Positions 25,187-33,951 of a stretch of 64,000 nt of DNA are shown here, in pieces. The notes under the pieces were generated by a model. The model was not told where the DNA came from. It worked only from the letters and a program-made list of their open reading frames with translations, and searched no databases. How positions within the stretch are numbered: the first letter of the stretch is position 1; each line of letters starts with the position of its first letter. The DNA comes from Nocardioides turkmenicus (lineage in GTDB: Bacteria; Actinomycetota; Actinomycetes; Propionibacteriales; Nocardioidaceae), in the NCBI RefSeq assembly GCF_011045035.1, contig NZ_JAALAA010000006.1, positions 205,788-269,787 on the forward strand. The letters are read 5' to 3'. A program made the translations under genes and the position numbers.

Positions 25187-25332
25187 CGCGTCCGCCTCGC
25201 TGACGCCGCCGCTGGTCGCGTGCGTCGACGTGTGACACAGGCGCGTGCACCCGGGAAAGCCGTCACCGGTCCCAACCGATCGACGACCGACTACGTCAGT
25301 AGGGCGTCGGGGGTTGGACCGGAGAAGGAGAG

Positions 25333-25848
25333 ATGTTGAGCAGGGACGAGGAGTTCACGGCCTACGTCAGCGAGAGACGCGCGCACCTGTTCCGCGCGGC
25401 CTACCTGCTGTGCGGTGACGAACATCGCGCCGAGGACATCGTGCAGCTGACGCTGTCGAAGGTGTACGCCGCGTGGCGGCGGGTGAAGAAGGCCGACAGC
25501 GTCGATGCCTACGTACGCCGGGTGCTGGTCAACAGCCACCTGGACGAAGGTCGCCGTCCGTGGCGGCGTGAGCGATCGGGTGAGATCGCCGACCGGCCGG
25601 CGACGGCCGGCCTCGGGGTCGAGGAGCTCGATGAGCTCTGGACGGCGCTTCGATCTCTTCCCGCAGGTCAGCGCCGGGTCGTGGTGCTTCGACACTACTG
25701 GGGTCTGTCGGTCGAGGAGACGGCCGCCGACCTCGGGGTCAGCAGCGGGACGGTCAAGAGCCAGACCTCGACCGCCCTGGCCAACCTGCGCCGCGCCCTT
25801 CGTCCCGGCCACGCTTCCGCCGACGTTGCCCGAGGAGGCCAGCGATGA
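25333..25848 (+). CDS. ECF sigma factor (SigE-family type)
   Basis: A 171-residue extracytoplasmic-function sigma factor. Region 2 is RAAYLLCGDEHRAEDIVQLTLSKVYAAW (quoted only as AAYLLCGDEHRAEDIVQ) and region 4 is RRVVVLRHYWGLSVEETAADLGVSSGTVKSQ (ends SGTVKSQTSTAL). It follows the SigE-family pattern common in actinobacteria. AGAAGGAGAG precedes the ATG. Its stop overlaps the next gene (ATGA), so it is coupled to a membrane protein that is probably its anti-sigma factor. The 146 bp upstream holds no clear terminator. A sigma-dependent self-promoter is likely there but I cannot identify it. Confidence 0.92.
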   Translation: MLSRDEEFTAYVSERRAHLFRAAYLLCGDEHRAEDIVQLTLSKVYAAWRRVKKADSVDAYVRRVLVNSHLDEGRRPWRRERSGEIADRPATAGLGVEELDELWTALRSLPAGQRRVVVLRHYWGLSVEETAADLGVSSGTVKSQTSTALANLRRALRPGHASADVARGGQR

Positions 25849-26924
25849 ACACGTTCGACGACGACACCCTGCTGCGCGACAGCCTCTACCGCATCGGAGC
25901 GACCGCGCCGGTCCCGCTCGCGGACCCCGCCGAGGACGTACGCCGCGGCCGCCGCCGCGTACGCCGGACCCGCCTGGTCGCGACCGTCGGGACCGTGATG
26001 GCGGTCGGGATCATCGGCATCGCCGGGGTGGCGCTCCAGCCCGTCATCGCGGACCGGGCCACCGATCCGGCGGGGTCGCCGACGGTCACCTCGACCTCGT
26101 CGGTGCGCCGGGCCGAGTCGGTCGCGCAGGCGCTGCCCAGCACGTTCGACCTGGCGATCAACGTGATGTTCGAGCGCGACGGCGCCTTGGCAGGCGTCCC
26201 CGACGTCGTGATGAGGCCGTTGCAGGCGACGACCGATGAGGCCATCACGATCTGGACGGCGAAGGCGGAGCAGATCGACGCCGGCGGTGACCAGGAGCTC
26301 GCGGATGTCCTCGGGAGGATCCAGCAGTCGTTGGATGGCATGCCGAAGACACGATCGGACATCCGTGACACGGCCCGGACCCAGGTGGCGGCGGCAGCGG
26401 CCTACGGGACACTCGCCGATGATCTCTTGTCGCTCGCGACGCTCGTGCCGTCGGTCGGTGACGCCGAGATCGATGCCCAGATCGAAGCGCTCGGCGCCAT
26501 TCGCCCGGCGTTCCGGTCATTGGGCGAGGAGCGGGCCATCATGATGGAGGCGCTCACGAAGAAGCGCGAGCACTCGCAGGCTCTTGATATGCCCGCCGAG
26601 CCCATCGGCGAGGACGACCTCGCGTCGCTCGCCTCGGCCGAGGCCACCTGGCGTCGATCGCTCGCGGACTTCTACACGGCGACCTCGGAGCGTCAGCGCG
26701 AGGCCCTCGACCGGATCACCTACAACACGGCGTCAGACGGGGCCATCGGGGTTCCCGCGCACCGGGCGGTCAACCAGGTCCTGTCCACCGGAAGCCTGGA
26801 CCAGGTGACGATGACGCCGGACGCTTACACGGCGTCCTGCACCGAGCTCATCCGGGGGCTGCAGAAGCTGTTCGTCGCTGCGGCGAACGAGATCATCGAC
26901 GATCTCGCCGCGCTCGACCGCTAG
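25845..26924 (+). CDS. single-span membrane protein, putative anti-sigma factor
   Basis: A 359-residue protein coupled to the ECF sigma gene. Residues ~1-45 are cytoplasmic (LRDSLYRIGATAPVPLADP then a basic RRGRRRVRRTR), the membrane span is ~46-70 (LVATVGTVMAVGIIGIAGVAL), and ~290 residues lie outside. The outer part has several long helices and contains 'CTELIRGLQKLFVAAANEI' near the end. It lacks the zinc HxxxCxxC motif of ZAS anti-sigma factors. The anti-sigma role is inferred from operon position and topology. Confidence 0.7.
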   Translation: MNTFDDDTLLRDSLYRIGATAPVPLADPAEDVRRGRRRVRRTRLVATVGTVMAVGIIGIAGVALQPVIADRATDPAGSPTVTSTSSVRRAESVAQALPSTFDLAINVMFERDGALAGVPDVVMRPLQATTDEAITIWTAKAEQIDAGGDQELADVLGRIQQSLDGMPKTRSDIRDTARTQVAAAAAYGTLADDLLSLATLVPSVGDAEIDAQIEALGAIRPAFRSLGEERAIMMEALTKKREHSQALDMPAEPIGEDDLASLASAEATWRRSLADFYTATSERQREALDRITYNTASDGAIGVPAHRAVNQVLSTGSLDQVTMTPDAYTASCTELIRGLQKLFVAAANEIIDDLAALDR

Positions 26925-26929
26925 CGGGG

Positions 26930-27000
26930 TGTAACACGTCGTTCGACGTACATTCCGGTCGTTCTCTTGGGGCGACCAGTACGTCGAACGACGTGTTACA
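26930..27000. terminator. 22-bp perfect inverted repeat between convergent genes
   Basis: Arms 26930-26951 and 26979-27000 are perfect inverted copies (core ACACGTCGTTCGACGTAC). The 27-bp loop contains a second small stem (GGTCG with CGACC). It lies between the anti-sigma gene and rocD, which converge. There is no T-run. It is a likely bidirectional stem-type terminator. The core does not match the 90-bp element or the GCCGACTCGGC repeats. Confidence 0.6.
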
Positions 27001-27013
27001 GGGCGGCTCGGCC

Positions 27014-28252
27014 CTACTCGGAGACGGCCGCCTCGAGCTGGTCGAGGGCCCAGTGGAGGTCCTCCTCGGCGATCACCAGGGGCGGCGCGAGGCGGATGGT
27101 GGAGCCGTGGGTGTCCTTGGCGAGCACGCCGCGGGCGAGGAGGCGCTCGCAGATCTCGCGGCCGGTGCCGACGGCCGGGTCGATGTCGACGCCGGCCCAC
27201 AGGCCGCGGGAGCGGAAGCCGACGATGCCCTTGCCGACCATCGCGAGGAGGCGGTCGCGGAGGACCTGGCCGAGCGCCTCGGCGCGGGCCTGGAACTCGC
27301 CGGTCTCGAGCAGCTCGATGACGGCGGTGCCGACGGCGCAGGCGAGCGGGTTGCCACCGAAGGTGGAGCCGTGCTGGCCGGGGCCGATGACGCCGAGCAC
27401 GTCGCGGTCGGCGACGACCGCCGAGACCGGGACGATGCCGCCGCCGAGGGCCTTGCCGAGGATGTACATGTCCGGCTTCACACCGGCGTGGTCGCAGGCG
27501 AACGTGTAGCCGGTGCGGCCCAGGCCGGCCTGGATCTCGTCGGCGGCGAAGAGCACGTTCTCGCGGGTGCAGAGCTCGCGCAGGCCGATCAGGAAGTCGT
27601 CGCCGGGGATGACGACGCCGGACTCACCCTGGATGGGCTCGACCAGGACGGCCACGGTGTTGGGGGTGATCGCGGCCTCGATCGCGGCGAGGTCGGCGTA
27701 CGGGACCATCACGAAGCCGGGGGCGAACGGGCCGAAGCCGTCGCGCGCGTCGGCGTCGTCGGAGAAGCCGACGATCGTGGTGGTGCGGCCGTGGAAGTTG
27801 CCGGCCATCACGATGATCTCGGCCTGGTCGGCCGGGACGCCCTTGACGTCGTAGCCCCACTTGCGGGCGACCTTGATCGCCGTCTCGACGGCCTCGGCGC
27901 CGGTGTTCATCGGCAGCACCATGTCCTTGCCGCACATCGCGGCCAGGCGGGCGGTGAACTCGGCGAACTGGTCGTGCACGAACGCACGCGAGGTCAGGGT
28001 GACCTTGTCGAGCTGCTCACGGGCTGCGGACAGCAGCGCGGGGTGACCGTGACCGAAGTTCAGCGCGCTGTAGCCGGCCAGCATGTCGAGGCAGTGACGG
28101 CCGTCGACGTCGGTCACCCAGGCGCCCTCGGCGTGGCTGATCACCACCTCGAGGGGGTGATAGTTGTGCGCGGAGTGTGCCTCGGCGGCCGCGAAGGCGG
28201 CGGGGGTCAAGCTGGTCGCAGCGGTGGCCTGAGCCTCGTTGAGCAGGGTCAT
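27014..28252 (-). CDS. rocD: ornithine--oxo-acid aminotransferase
   Basis: A 412-residue class III aminotransferase. Typical marks are HNYHPLEVVISHAEGAWV, the GAEAVETAIKVARKW segment, EPIQGESGVVIP, the Asp-containing FAADEIQAGLGRTG and the PLP lysine in LGKALGGG (about residue 262). HGSTFGGNPLA follows. This is the ornithine aminotransferase pattern (AHNYHPL and EPIQGE). It turns ornithine and 2-oxoglutarate into glutamate semialdehyde and glutamate in arginine/ornithine catabolism. GGAGGAG precedes the ATG. It is preceded by a GATTGTC-A-GACAATC dyad, a likely operator. Confidence 0.92.
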   Translation of the reverse strand: MTLLNEAQATAATSLTPAAFAAAEAHSAHNYHPLEVVISHAEGAWVTDVDGRHCLDMLAGYSALNFGHGHPALLSAAREQLDKVTLTSRAFVHDQFAEFTARLAAMCGKDMVLPMNTGAEAVETAIKVARKWGYDVKGVPADQAEIIVMAGNFHGRTTTIVGFSDDADARDGFGPFAPGFVMVPYADLAAIEAAITPNTVAVLVEPIQGESGVVIPGDDFLIGLRELCTRENVLFAADEIQAGLGRTGYTFACDHAGVKPDMYILGKALGGGIVPVSAVVADRDVLGVIGPGQHGSTFGGNPLACAVGTAVIELLETGEFQARAEALGQVLRDRLLAMVGKGIVGFRSRGLWAGVDIDPAVGTGREICERLLARGVLAKDTHGSTIRLAPPLVIAEEDLHWALDQLEAAVSE

Positions 28253-28301
28253 CGCACTCCTCCATCGTGGGTGTTCTGGGTGATCTGAACCAGGATCATC
28301 T

Positions 28302-28316
28302 GATTGTCAGACAATC
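28302..28316. promoter_or_regulatory. palindromic operator upstream of rocD (GntR-like consensus)
   Basis: GATTGTCAGACAATC is a perfect 15-bp dyad about 50 bp upstream of the rocD ATG and 12 bp from the end of the LacI gene. The TTGTC-n-GACAA core matches the general GntR/FadR-type operator pattern. No GntR gene lies nearby, so the controlling protein is encoded elsewhere (inference). Confidence 0.6.
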
Positions 28317-28327
28317 CTACGATCAGG

Positions 28328-29380
28328 TTACGCCAGATGTCTCATCGCTGTCGCGCCTGCGGGGAAGCCCCGCATGGTCGAACGTCGAACGCGCAGCTCG
28401 ACGGGCACCCCTATGAATCGGGGAGGTTCGGTGGTGCCCTCGATCACGTCGATGAGTGCGGAGGCTGCCTGGCGGCCGACGTCGCGAGGAAAGGCGAACA
28501 TGCCGGTGATCTGCGGTGAGGTCAGTTGCAGCGCGCCGCTGTCGACGGCGCTGCAGACGCCCAGCTCGGCCGGCACGCTGATGCCGCGGTTCTGCGCTTC
28601 GTGGAGCGCGCCTATGGCCAAGTACTCCGCACTTGTGAAGACCGCGTCGGGCGGCGTCTTGCTGTCGAGCAACGATGCCAGGGCCTGGCCGGCGTCTTGC
28701 AGGGTCGGCTGCTCTGCGATCTCTACGACGCGATGCGTGATGCCTTTGGCTTCAGCCCACGACCGGTATCCCTCGGTGAGGTCCCATGTATAGGAGCGGG
28801 TCCTTCTTGTGGTGATGAAGGCCGGCTTTCGGTAGCCCTGTTCCCAGAGGTGGTCCAGCATCGTCGCTGCTGCGTCCTGGAGTTGATGATCGACGACTGC
28901 TCGGATCCGCCGCCCTCTGACGATCGGTCGGGCGGTGGTCACGATCGGAGGCTTGGGCTTGAGTTCGGGAGAGAACCATGACTCCTCCCCAGTAGGGTCC
29001 ACGAGAATCACGCCGTCCACCGCGAACTGAGCCAAATCGAAGGGGCTCGAGGTGGGTGAAGCCATCACGAGTGCGTAGGAGCGCTCGTCAGCCACCTCCG
29101 CAGCACCGTTGAGCAGCTCGAGAAAGTATTCGGAGTTGGGTACCAGTGAGCAGCCGTCGGTTGCTTGGACGGAGTTCGCGATCTGCACCGCAAAGGTCCT
29201 GCTGTGGCGGGTCATCAGCTGCTGCGCGTGCACGTTGGCTCGATAGCCGAGCGAGGCGGCGGCGCGCTTGACCCTCTCCCGGGTCGCAGCCGCTACTCGG
29301 CCACGTTCTCCCAGTACGTGGGAGACCGTGGTGATGGAGACCCCAGCCTCCCGAGCTACATCCTGGATCGTGGCGCGCAT
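28328..29380 (-). CDS. LacI-family regulator
   Basis: A 350-residue LacI repressor. The HTH is TIQDVAREAGVSITTVSHVL (residues 3-22) with the hinge QQLMTRHSRTFAVQIA and a sugar-binding-like domain. The C-terminus ends VRRSTMRGFPAGATAMRHLA, slightly extended. The ATG at 29380 is chosen because GGGAGGGACC sits upstream. In-frame ATGs at 29398 and 29419 are less likely and fall in the operator. It is divergent from the flavodoxin-like gene, with two LacI boxes between, so it probably controls that gene and itself. Confidence 0.9.
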   Translation of the reverse strand: MRATIQDVAREAGVSITTVSHVLGERGRVAAATRERVKRAAASLGYRANVHAQQLMTRHSRTFAVQIANSVQATDGCSLVPNSEYFLELLNGAAEVADERSYALVMASPTSSPFDLAQFAVDGVILVDPTGEESWFSPELKPKPPIVTTARPIVRGRRIRAVVDHQLQDAAATMLDHLWEQGYRKPAFITTRRTRSYTWDLTEGYRSWAEAKGITHRVVEIAEQPTLQDAGQALASLLDSKTPPDAVFTSAEYLAIGALHEAQNRGISVPAELGVCSAVDSGALQLTSPQITGMFAFPRDVGRQAASALIDVIEGTTEPPRFIGVPVELRVRRSTMRGFPAGATAMRHLA

Positions 29381-29399
29381 CGCGTTGGTCCCTCCCATG

Positions 29400-29413
29400 C
29401 CAAACCGCTTTGG
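29400..29413. promoter_or_regulatory. LacI operator box 1 (CCAAACCGCTTTGG)
   Basis: A 14-bp near-palindrome with the CG centre, one mismatch from perfect symmetry, just upstream of the LacI-gene ATG (29380). It is the second copy of the CCAAAGCGCTTTGG pattern found at 29433-29448. Their centres are 34 bp apart, about three helical turns, which permits cooperative binding. Confidence 0.75.
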
Positions 29414-29432
29414 ACCCATCATGCATGCTGGC

Positions 29433-29448
29433 GCCAAAGCGCTTTGGC
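29433..29448. promoter_or_regulatory. LacI operator box 2 (perfect 16-bp palindrome)
   Basis: GCCAAAGCGCTTTGGC is perfectly symmetric, AT-richer than its surroundings, and ends 10 bp before the ATG of the flavodoxin-like gene. It is expected to be bound by the LacI protein encoded next to it. Confidence 0.85.
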
Positions 29449-29458
29449 AGGAGGAGAG

Positions 29459-30154
29459 ATGAAGGTACTCGTCATTAGTTCCAGCCCGCGACGGGCGGGT
29501 AACTCCGCGGCGATGGCACAGCAGGCAGCAAACGGCGCGGAGGCGGCGGGGCACGAGGTCGAGTTGCTCCACCTCAGCGACTTCGTGGACGGAGTGTTGG
29601 GCGACTGCCGGCGCTGCCGCGACAGTCACGGCCGATGCTCGATCCTCGACGAGTACGAGACCCTTCTCGTGGATCACGTGGTCCCTGCGGACGCCGTCGT
29701 GATCGCGACTCCGTTGCACTACTACGGCATGACCAGTCGTCTGAAAGCGTTCTTCGACCGGCTGTTCTGCTACACCTCGAACAGTGCGCCCGACGGGGAG
29801 CGCGTGATGGCCGGACTCACCGGCAAGCGCATCGGCCTCCTGGTCTCATGCGAGGAGAACTATCAGGGAGCCACGCTCGGGCTCGTCACCCAGTTCCAAG
29901 AGCTCACGCGCTACAACCGACAGGAACTCGCCGGCGTAGTCGTGGGAGTGAGCAACTCTCGTGGTGAGGTCAAGTGGGACCCGGCCAACCCACTGCAACG
30001 GGCCTACGACCTGGGGGAGCGCCTCTTCACCACGCATGTGACGGACTATCGGCTCGACACTCCGCGCTCCAACCGCGTGTGGGCCGATCACGGTGTCCCA
30101 GCAAAGCCCCCGGTGGCAGGAGACGAGGTCGTGTCGGTGACCAGCATCCAGTAA
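29459..30154 (+). CDS. flavodoxin-fold NAD(P)H-dependent FMN reductase-like protein
   Basis: A 231-residue protein that begins MKVLVISSSPRRAGNSAAMAQ, the phosphate-binding start of the flavodoxin/NADPH-dependent FMN reductase fold. CRRCRDSHGRCSILDEYE is a conserved cysteine cluster in this group, followed by DAVVIATPLHYYGMTSRLKAFFDR. The later ~70 residues are less conserved. GGAGGAGAG is directly before the ATG. It is the sole gene in its transcript and is controlled by the LacI operators upstream. The natural substrate is unknown; quinone, flavin or iron reduction is possible. Confidence 0.82.
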   Translation: MKVLVISSSPRRAGNSAAMAQQAANGAEAAGHEVELLHLSDFVDGVLGDCRRCRDSHGRCSILDEYETLLVDHVVPADAVVIATPLHYYGMTSRLKAFFDRLFCYTSNSAPDGERVMAGLTGKRIGLLVSCEENYQGATLGLVTQFQELTRYNRQELAGVVVGVSNSRGEVKWDPANPLQRAYDLGERLFTTHVTDYRLDTPRSNRVWADHGVPAKPPVAGDEVVSVTSIQ

Positions 30155-30187
30155 GCAAGTGCGTGACCCGGCGGCGTACGTCTTGAT

Positions 30188-30217
30188 TTGTCTCTGCCGT
30201 GCGAGGGCTCGTAACCT
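30188..30217 (+). promoter_or_regulatory. promoter of rplM-rpsI
   Basis: TTGTCT (30188-30193) and TAACCT (30212-30217) are 18 bp apart in the otherwise empty 258-bp gap before rplM. A start near 30224 would leave a leader of about 190 nt. The rest of the gap shows only the hairpin at 30366-30389. Confidence 0.6.
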
Positions 30218-30365
30218 TGTGAGGTCGTGACTCCTGCCGCGTCCTGATCCCTGGTTCGATAAGAACTGCGCACGGTCAGGGACGCAGATCCGGATGACTG
30301 TCGCTGGGACCACCCAGAGGACAGGGCAAGCCGGGCCGTGTTCGTCAGAAGCCACGCAGCACCAT

Positions 30366-30389
30366 CCCGGTGCGCATCCGTGCGCCGGG
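30366..30389 (+). promoter_or_regulatory. leader hairpin upstream of rplM
   Basis: CCCGGTGC and GCGCCGGG pair (one G-T wobble) around an 8-nt loop, 24 nt before the rplM start. A structured ribosomal-protein leader that could serve L13 autoregulation is plausible. The sequence cannot show which protein binds. Confidence 0.4.
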
Positions 30390-30412
30390 TCCAACGAACT
30401 AAGAAGGCACAC

Positions 30413-30856
30413 GTGCGTACTTACGCTCCCAAGCCGGGCGACATCGAGCGCGCCTGGCTCGTGATCGACGCGACCGACGTCCGTCTCGGCCGCCTCGCTG
30501 TCCAGGTCGCCGAGCTCCTCCGCGGCAAGCACAAGGCGATCTTCGCGCCCAACGCGGACACCGGCGACTTCGTCATCGTCATCAACGCCGAGAAGGTCTC
30601 CCTCTCCGGCAACAAGAAGACCACCAAGCTGGCTTACCGTCACTCGGGTTACCCGGGCGGTCTGACGGCCACCCCGATCGGTGAGGTCCTGGACAAGGAC
30701 GCTCGCAAGGCGATCGAGAAGGCGGTGTGGGGCATGCTGCCGAAGAACAAGCTCGGCCGTCAGATGCTCAAGAAGCTGAAGGTCTACTCCGGCCCTGAGC
30801 ACCCGCACGCCGCGCAGCAGGCCGTTCCGTTCGAGATCAAGCAGATCGCCCAGTGA
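30413..30856 (+). CDS. rplM: 50S ribosomal protein L13
   Basis: A 147-residue L13 with GTG start. Marks include [28 protein letters not shown] (part), the [22 protein letters not shown] segment (part), [14 protein letters not shown], and [21 protein letters not shown] near the C-terminus (part). L13 is an early assembly protein of the large subunit. AAGAAGGCACAC precedes the start. It overlaps rpsI by GTGA (30853), the standard bacterial pair. It has no oddities. Confidence 0.97.
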   Translation: MRTYAPKPGDIERAWLVIDATDVRLGRLAVQVAELLRGKHKAIFAPNADTGDFVIVINAEKVSLSGNKKTTKLAYRHSGYPGGLTATPIGEVLDKDARKAIEKAVWGMLPKNKLGRQMLKKLKVYSGPEHPHAAQQAVPFEIKQIAQ

Positions 30857-31371
30857 GCCAGGACCAGAACATGACTGAGAACACCGTAGAGGTCGAGGAG
30901 ACCTTCGAGACCGACGAGCAGGGCCTCGCCTACACCTCCGAGAGCGCCCCGTCCGCCGACACCCCCGAGCGTCCCGCGACCATCGCCCCGGCTGCCGCCA
31001 CCGGCCGCCGCAAGGAGGCCGTCGCCCGCGTCCGGATCGTCCCGGGCACCGGCGCGTGGACCATCAACGGTCGCACCATCGAGGACTACTTCCCCAACAA
31101 GCTGCACCAGCAGGTCGCGAACGAGCCGTTCGTCGCGCTGCAGCTCGAGGGCCGCTTCGACGTGATCGCCCGCATCGACGGCGGCGGCATCGCCGGTCAG
31201 GCCGGCGCGCTGCGTCTCGGCGTGGCCCGTGCGCTGAACGACGTCGACGTCGAGGCCAACCGCCCGACCCTGAAGAAGGCCGGTCTGCTGACCCGCGACG
31301 CCCGCGTCGTGGAGCGGAAGAAGGCCGGTCTCAAGAAGGCCCGCAAGGCCTCGCAGTTCAGCAAGCGCTGA
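30853..31371 (+). CDS. rpsI: 30S ribosomal protein S9
   Basis: A 172-residue S9 with an acidic N-terminal extension of about 45 residues ([19 protein letters not shown]), common in actinobacteria. The conserved body starts [19 protein letters not shown] and ends with [11 protein letters not shown], the basic tail that contacts P-site tRNA. It starts with GTG inside the L13 stop, so the two are translationally coupled. A perfect stem with a T-run follows at 31397, ending the operon. Confidence 0.97.
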   Translation: MSQDQNMTENTVEVEETFETDEQGLAYTSESAPSADTPERPATIAPAAATGRRKEAVARVRIVPGTGAWTINGRTIEDYFPNKLHQQVANEPFVALQLEGRFDVIARIDGGGIAGQAGALRLGVARALNDVDVEANRPTLKKAGLLTRDARVVERKKAGLKKARKASQFSKR

Positions 31372-31396
31372 TCGCCCTCGCGATCGCCTAGCATTG

Positions 31397-31435
31397 TTGG
31401 GGTGCCTCGGCTCGCCGAGGCACCCCAACTCTTTT
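31397..31435 (+). terminator. rho-independent terminator after rpsI
   Basis: A 14-bp perfect GC-rich stem (31397-31410 with 31415-31428) around CTCG is followed by CTCTTTT. It is the clearest intrinsic terminator in the window. It lies between rpsI and glmM, so the latter is transcribed separately. Confidence 0.92.
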
Positions 31436-31473
31436 CGGGCGGGGGCCGACGTACGAAAGAAGGTCACACGGAC

Positions 31474-32829
31474 GTGGCACGCCTTTTCGGCACTGACGGG
31501 GTTCGCGGTCTCGCGAACGGCGAGGTCCTCACCGCCTCGCTCGCCCAGAAGCTGGCGACCTCTGCAGCACTGGTCCTGACCGAGGAGCTTCGCGGCTCCG
31601 GCAGCGGACGTAAGCCGCTGGCGGTCATCGGCAACGACTCGCGCGTCTCCGGGCAGTTCCTCCAGGCGACGGTCGCCGGCGGGCTCGCCTCGGCGGGCTG
31701 CGACGTGATCGAGGTGGGCGTCCTGCCGACGCCCGGCGTCGCCTACCTCACCGCGGCGCTCCAGGCCGACCTCGGCGTGGTCATCTCGGCCTCGCACAAC
31801 CCGATGCCCGACAACGGCATCAAGTTCCTCCAGCGCGGCGGGCACAAGCTCGACGACGTGCTCGAGGACCGGATCGAGGCCCACGTCGATGAGCCCTGGG
31901 ACCGCCCGACCGGCGCCTCGGTGGGCCGGATCTCGTCCCACGACAACCCAGTGGAGACGTACGCAGCCCACCTGGTCTCCACGCTCGAGCGCCGTCTCGA
32001 CGGGCTGACCGTCGTCGTCGACTGCGCCAACGGCGCCGCCGCGGCCGCCGGGCCGCTCGCCCTGGACCAGGCCGGCGCGAAGGTCATCGCGATCAACGAC
32101 ACCAACGACGGGCTCTCGATCAACGACGGCGTCGGCTCGACCCACCCGGAGATGCTCCAGAAGGCGGTCGTCGAGCACGGCGCCGACGTCGGCTTCGCCT
32201 GGGACGGCGACGCCGACCGCTGCCTGGCTGTCGACGCCGAGGGCAACCTCGTCGACGGCGACCAGCTGATCGCCATCCTCGCGCTCGGACTCCACGACGC
32301 CGGCCGGCTCCCCGACGACACCGTCGTGGTCACCGTGATGAGCAACCTCGGCTTCGTCAAGGCGATGGACGCCGCCGGCGTGCAGGTGAAGCAGACCGCC
32401 GTCGGCGACCGCTACGTGCTCGAGGAGATGCGCCGCGGCGGCTACGCCATCGGCGGCGAGCAGTCCGGCCACATCATCATGAGCGAGCACGCCACCACCG
32501 GCGACGGCATCCTCACCGCGCTGCACGTGCTGCAGCGGATGACCGACACCGGACGTACGCTCGCCGATCTCGCCTCCGTCGTCACCCGCCTCCCGCAGGT
32601 CCTGCTCAACGTCAAGGGCGTCGACAAGGCGCGCTGCAAGACCGACTCCGGTCTCCTGGAGGCGGTCGCCGCGGAGGAGACGGCCCTCGCCGGCTCCGGG
32701 CGCATCCTGCTGCGCCCGTCGGGCACCGAGAACCTCGTACGCGTCATGGTCGAGGCACCCACCCACCACGAGGCCGAGGCGTGTGCTGAGCGTCTCGCTG
32801 ACGTGGTGCGGTCCCGGCTGGCCCTCTGA
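31474..32829 (+). CDS. glmM: phosphoglucosamine mutase
   Basis: A 451-residue alpha-phosphohexomutase that interconverts glucosamine-6-phosphate and glucosamine-1-phosphate for peptidoglycan. The start MARLFGTDGVRGLANGE is diagnostic. The phosphoserine is S107 in ISASHNPMPDNG. The metal loop WDGDADRCLAVD, the substrate loop GGEQSGHII and the C-terminal LRPSGTENLVRVMVEA are all intact. The GTG at 31474 gives the family length. It is followed by an inverted repeat shared with the convergent coaA gene. glmS lies 1.1 kb away. Confidence 0.96.
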   Translation: MARLFGTDGVRGLANGEVLTASLAQKLATSAALVLTEELRGSGSGRKPLAVIGNDSRVSGQFLQATVAGGLASAGCDVIEVGVLPTPGVAYLTAALQADLGVVISASHNPMPDNGIKFLQRGGHKLDDVLEDRIEAHVDEPWDRPTGASVGRISSHDNPVETYAAHLVSTLERRLDGLTVVVDCANGAAAAAGPLALDQAGAKVIAINDTNDGLSINDGVGSTHPEMLQKAVVEHGADVGFAWDGDADRCLAVDAEGNLVDGDQLIAILALGLHDAGRLPDDTVVVTVMSNLGFVKAMDAAGVQVKQTAVGDRYVLEEMRRGGYAIGGEQSGHIIMSEHATTGDGILTALHVLQRMTDTGRTLADLASVVTRLPQVLLNVKGVDKARCKTDSGLLEAVAAEETALAGSGRILLRPSGTENLVRVMVEAPTHHEAEACAERLADVVRSRLAL

Positions 32830-32850
32830 CCCCTCTCGTCACACCCGGTG

Positions 32851-32916
32851 CCGAGTCGGCCCGTCATGACGGGCCGACTCGGCGTGGTTTTCGGTCAAGA
32901 CGGGCCGACTCGGCGT
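32851..32916. terminator. palindromic terminator between glmM and coaA
   Basis: A perfect 32-bp palindrome at 32851-32882 (two 16-nt arms, outer part CCGAGTCGGCCCGTCA) is followed by a third arm copy (ACGGGCCGACTCGGC) at 32900-32914. It lies between convergent genes and should stop transcription both ways. The GCCGACTCGGC core recurs at 48062-48134. Confidence 0.75.
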
Positions 32917-33881
32917 CAGATTTTGCGGAGGCGTACGTAGCGGACGGAGTGATCGCTGTCCTTGCGGAGGACGAGGGTGGCGCGGGAGCGGGTGGGGAGG
33001 ACGTTCTCGCGGAGGTTGGGGCCGTTGATCTCGTTCCAGATCTCGGTGGCGCGGGTGACCGCCTCGTCGTGGGACAGGGCCGCATACTTCGTGAAGTAGG
33101 ACGACGGGTCGCGGAAGGCGGTCTCGCGCAGCCGCAGGAAGCGGTCGACGTACCACTGCTTGATGTCGCGCGACCCGGCGTCGACGTAGACGGAGAAGTC
33201 GAAGAAGTCGGAGAGTGCCGGCGAGATGGTGCCGTCGGCGCGGACGCGGGAGGGCTGCAGGACGTTGAGCCCCTCGAGGATGACGATGTCGGGCTTCTTG
33301 ACGAGCACGGTCTGGTCGGTGACGTCGTAGGTGAGGTGCGAGTAGATCGGTGCGCGGACCTCGTCCTCGCCCGACTTGAGGTCGACGAGGAAGCGGAGGA
33401 GGGCCTTGCGGTCGTACGACTCCGGGAAGCCCTTCCGCTCCATCAGCCCGCGACGCTCGAGCTCGGCGTTGGGGTAGAGGAACCCGTCGGTGGTGACCAG
33501 GGCGACGTTGGGGTGCTCGGGCCAGTGGGCCAGCATCTGCTGGAGCACGCGCGCGGTCGTCGACTTGCCGACGGCGACGGACCCGGCGACGCCGATGACG
33601 AAGGGCGTACGCTCCGGCATCGTCTTGCCGAGGAACAGCTCCTGCTGGTCGTGGAGCTTGGCCGAGGCGCTCACGTAGAGGCTGAGCAGGCGGCTCAGCG
33701 GCAGGTATACCTCCTCGACCTCCTTGAGGTCTATCTGGTCGCCCAGGCCCCGAAGCGACTCGATCTCGGCCTCGGTCAGCGGACTCTCGGTCTCGGTCGC
33801 GAGCTCGGCCCACGCACTACGGTCGAGCTCGACGTAGGGCGAGGAGCCGCGGTCATCGCCGTGTGGCCCGGGGTGTGACAT
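32916..33881 (-). CDS. coaA: pantothenate kinase, type I (CoaA)
   Basis: A 321-residue kinase that phosphorylates pantothenate, the first step of coenzyme A synthesis. The P-loop is [18 protein letters not shown] (about residues 103-120). Further marks are [37 protein letters not shown] and [13 protein letters not shown] near the end. The ATG at 33881 ([12 protein letters not shown]) gives the actinobacterial length. The frame extends upstream to 33962 but lacks a better start. It is divergent from glmS with 70 bp between. Confidence 0.95.
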   Translation of the reverse strand: MSHPGPHGDDRGSSPYVELDRSAWAELATETESPLTEAEIESLRGLGDQIDLKEVEEVYLPLSRLLSLYVSASAKLHDQQELFLGKTMPERTPFVIGVAGSVAVGKSTTARVLQQMLAHWPEHPNVALVTTDGFLYPNAELERRGLMERKGFPESYDRKALLRFLVDLKSGEDEVRAPIYSHLTYDVTDQTVLVKKPDIVILEGLNVLQPSRVRADGTISPALSDFFDFSVYVDAGSRDIKQWYVDRFLRLRETAFRDPSSYFTKYAALSHDEAVTRATEIWNEINGPNLRENVLPTRSRATLVLRKDSDHSVRYVRLRKI

Positions 33882-33951
33882 GGCAACGATTGTTACGCAC
33901 CGGCGCCGCCACTTCCTGATGGGGTCCACGAGCGCCGTAGGATCATCCGCC

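Noticed and set aside
25187..25332. An ECF-sigma autoregulatory promoter
   Set aside because: A weak GGGAAAGC-like element is present, but no matching -10 could be set with confidence.
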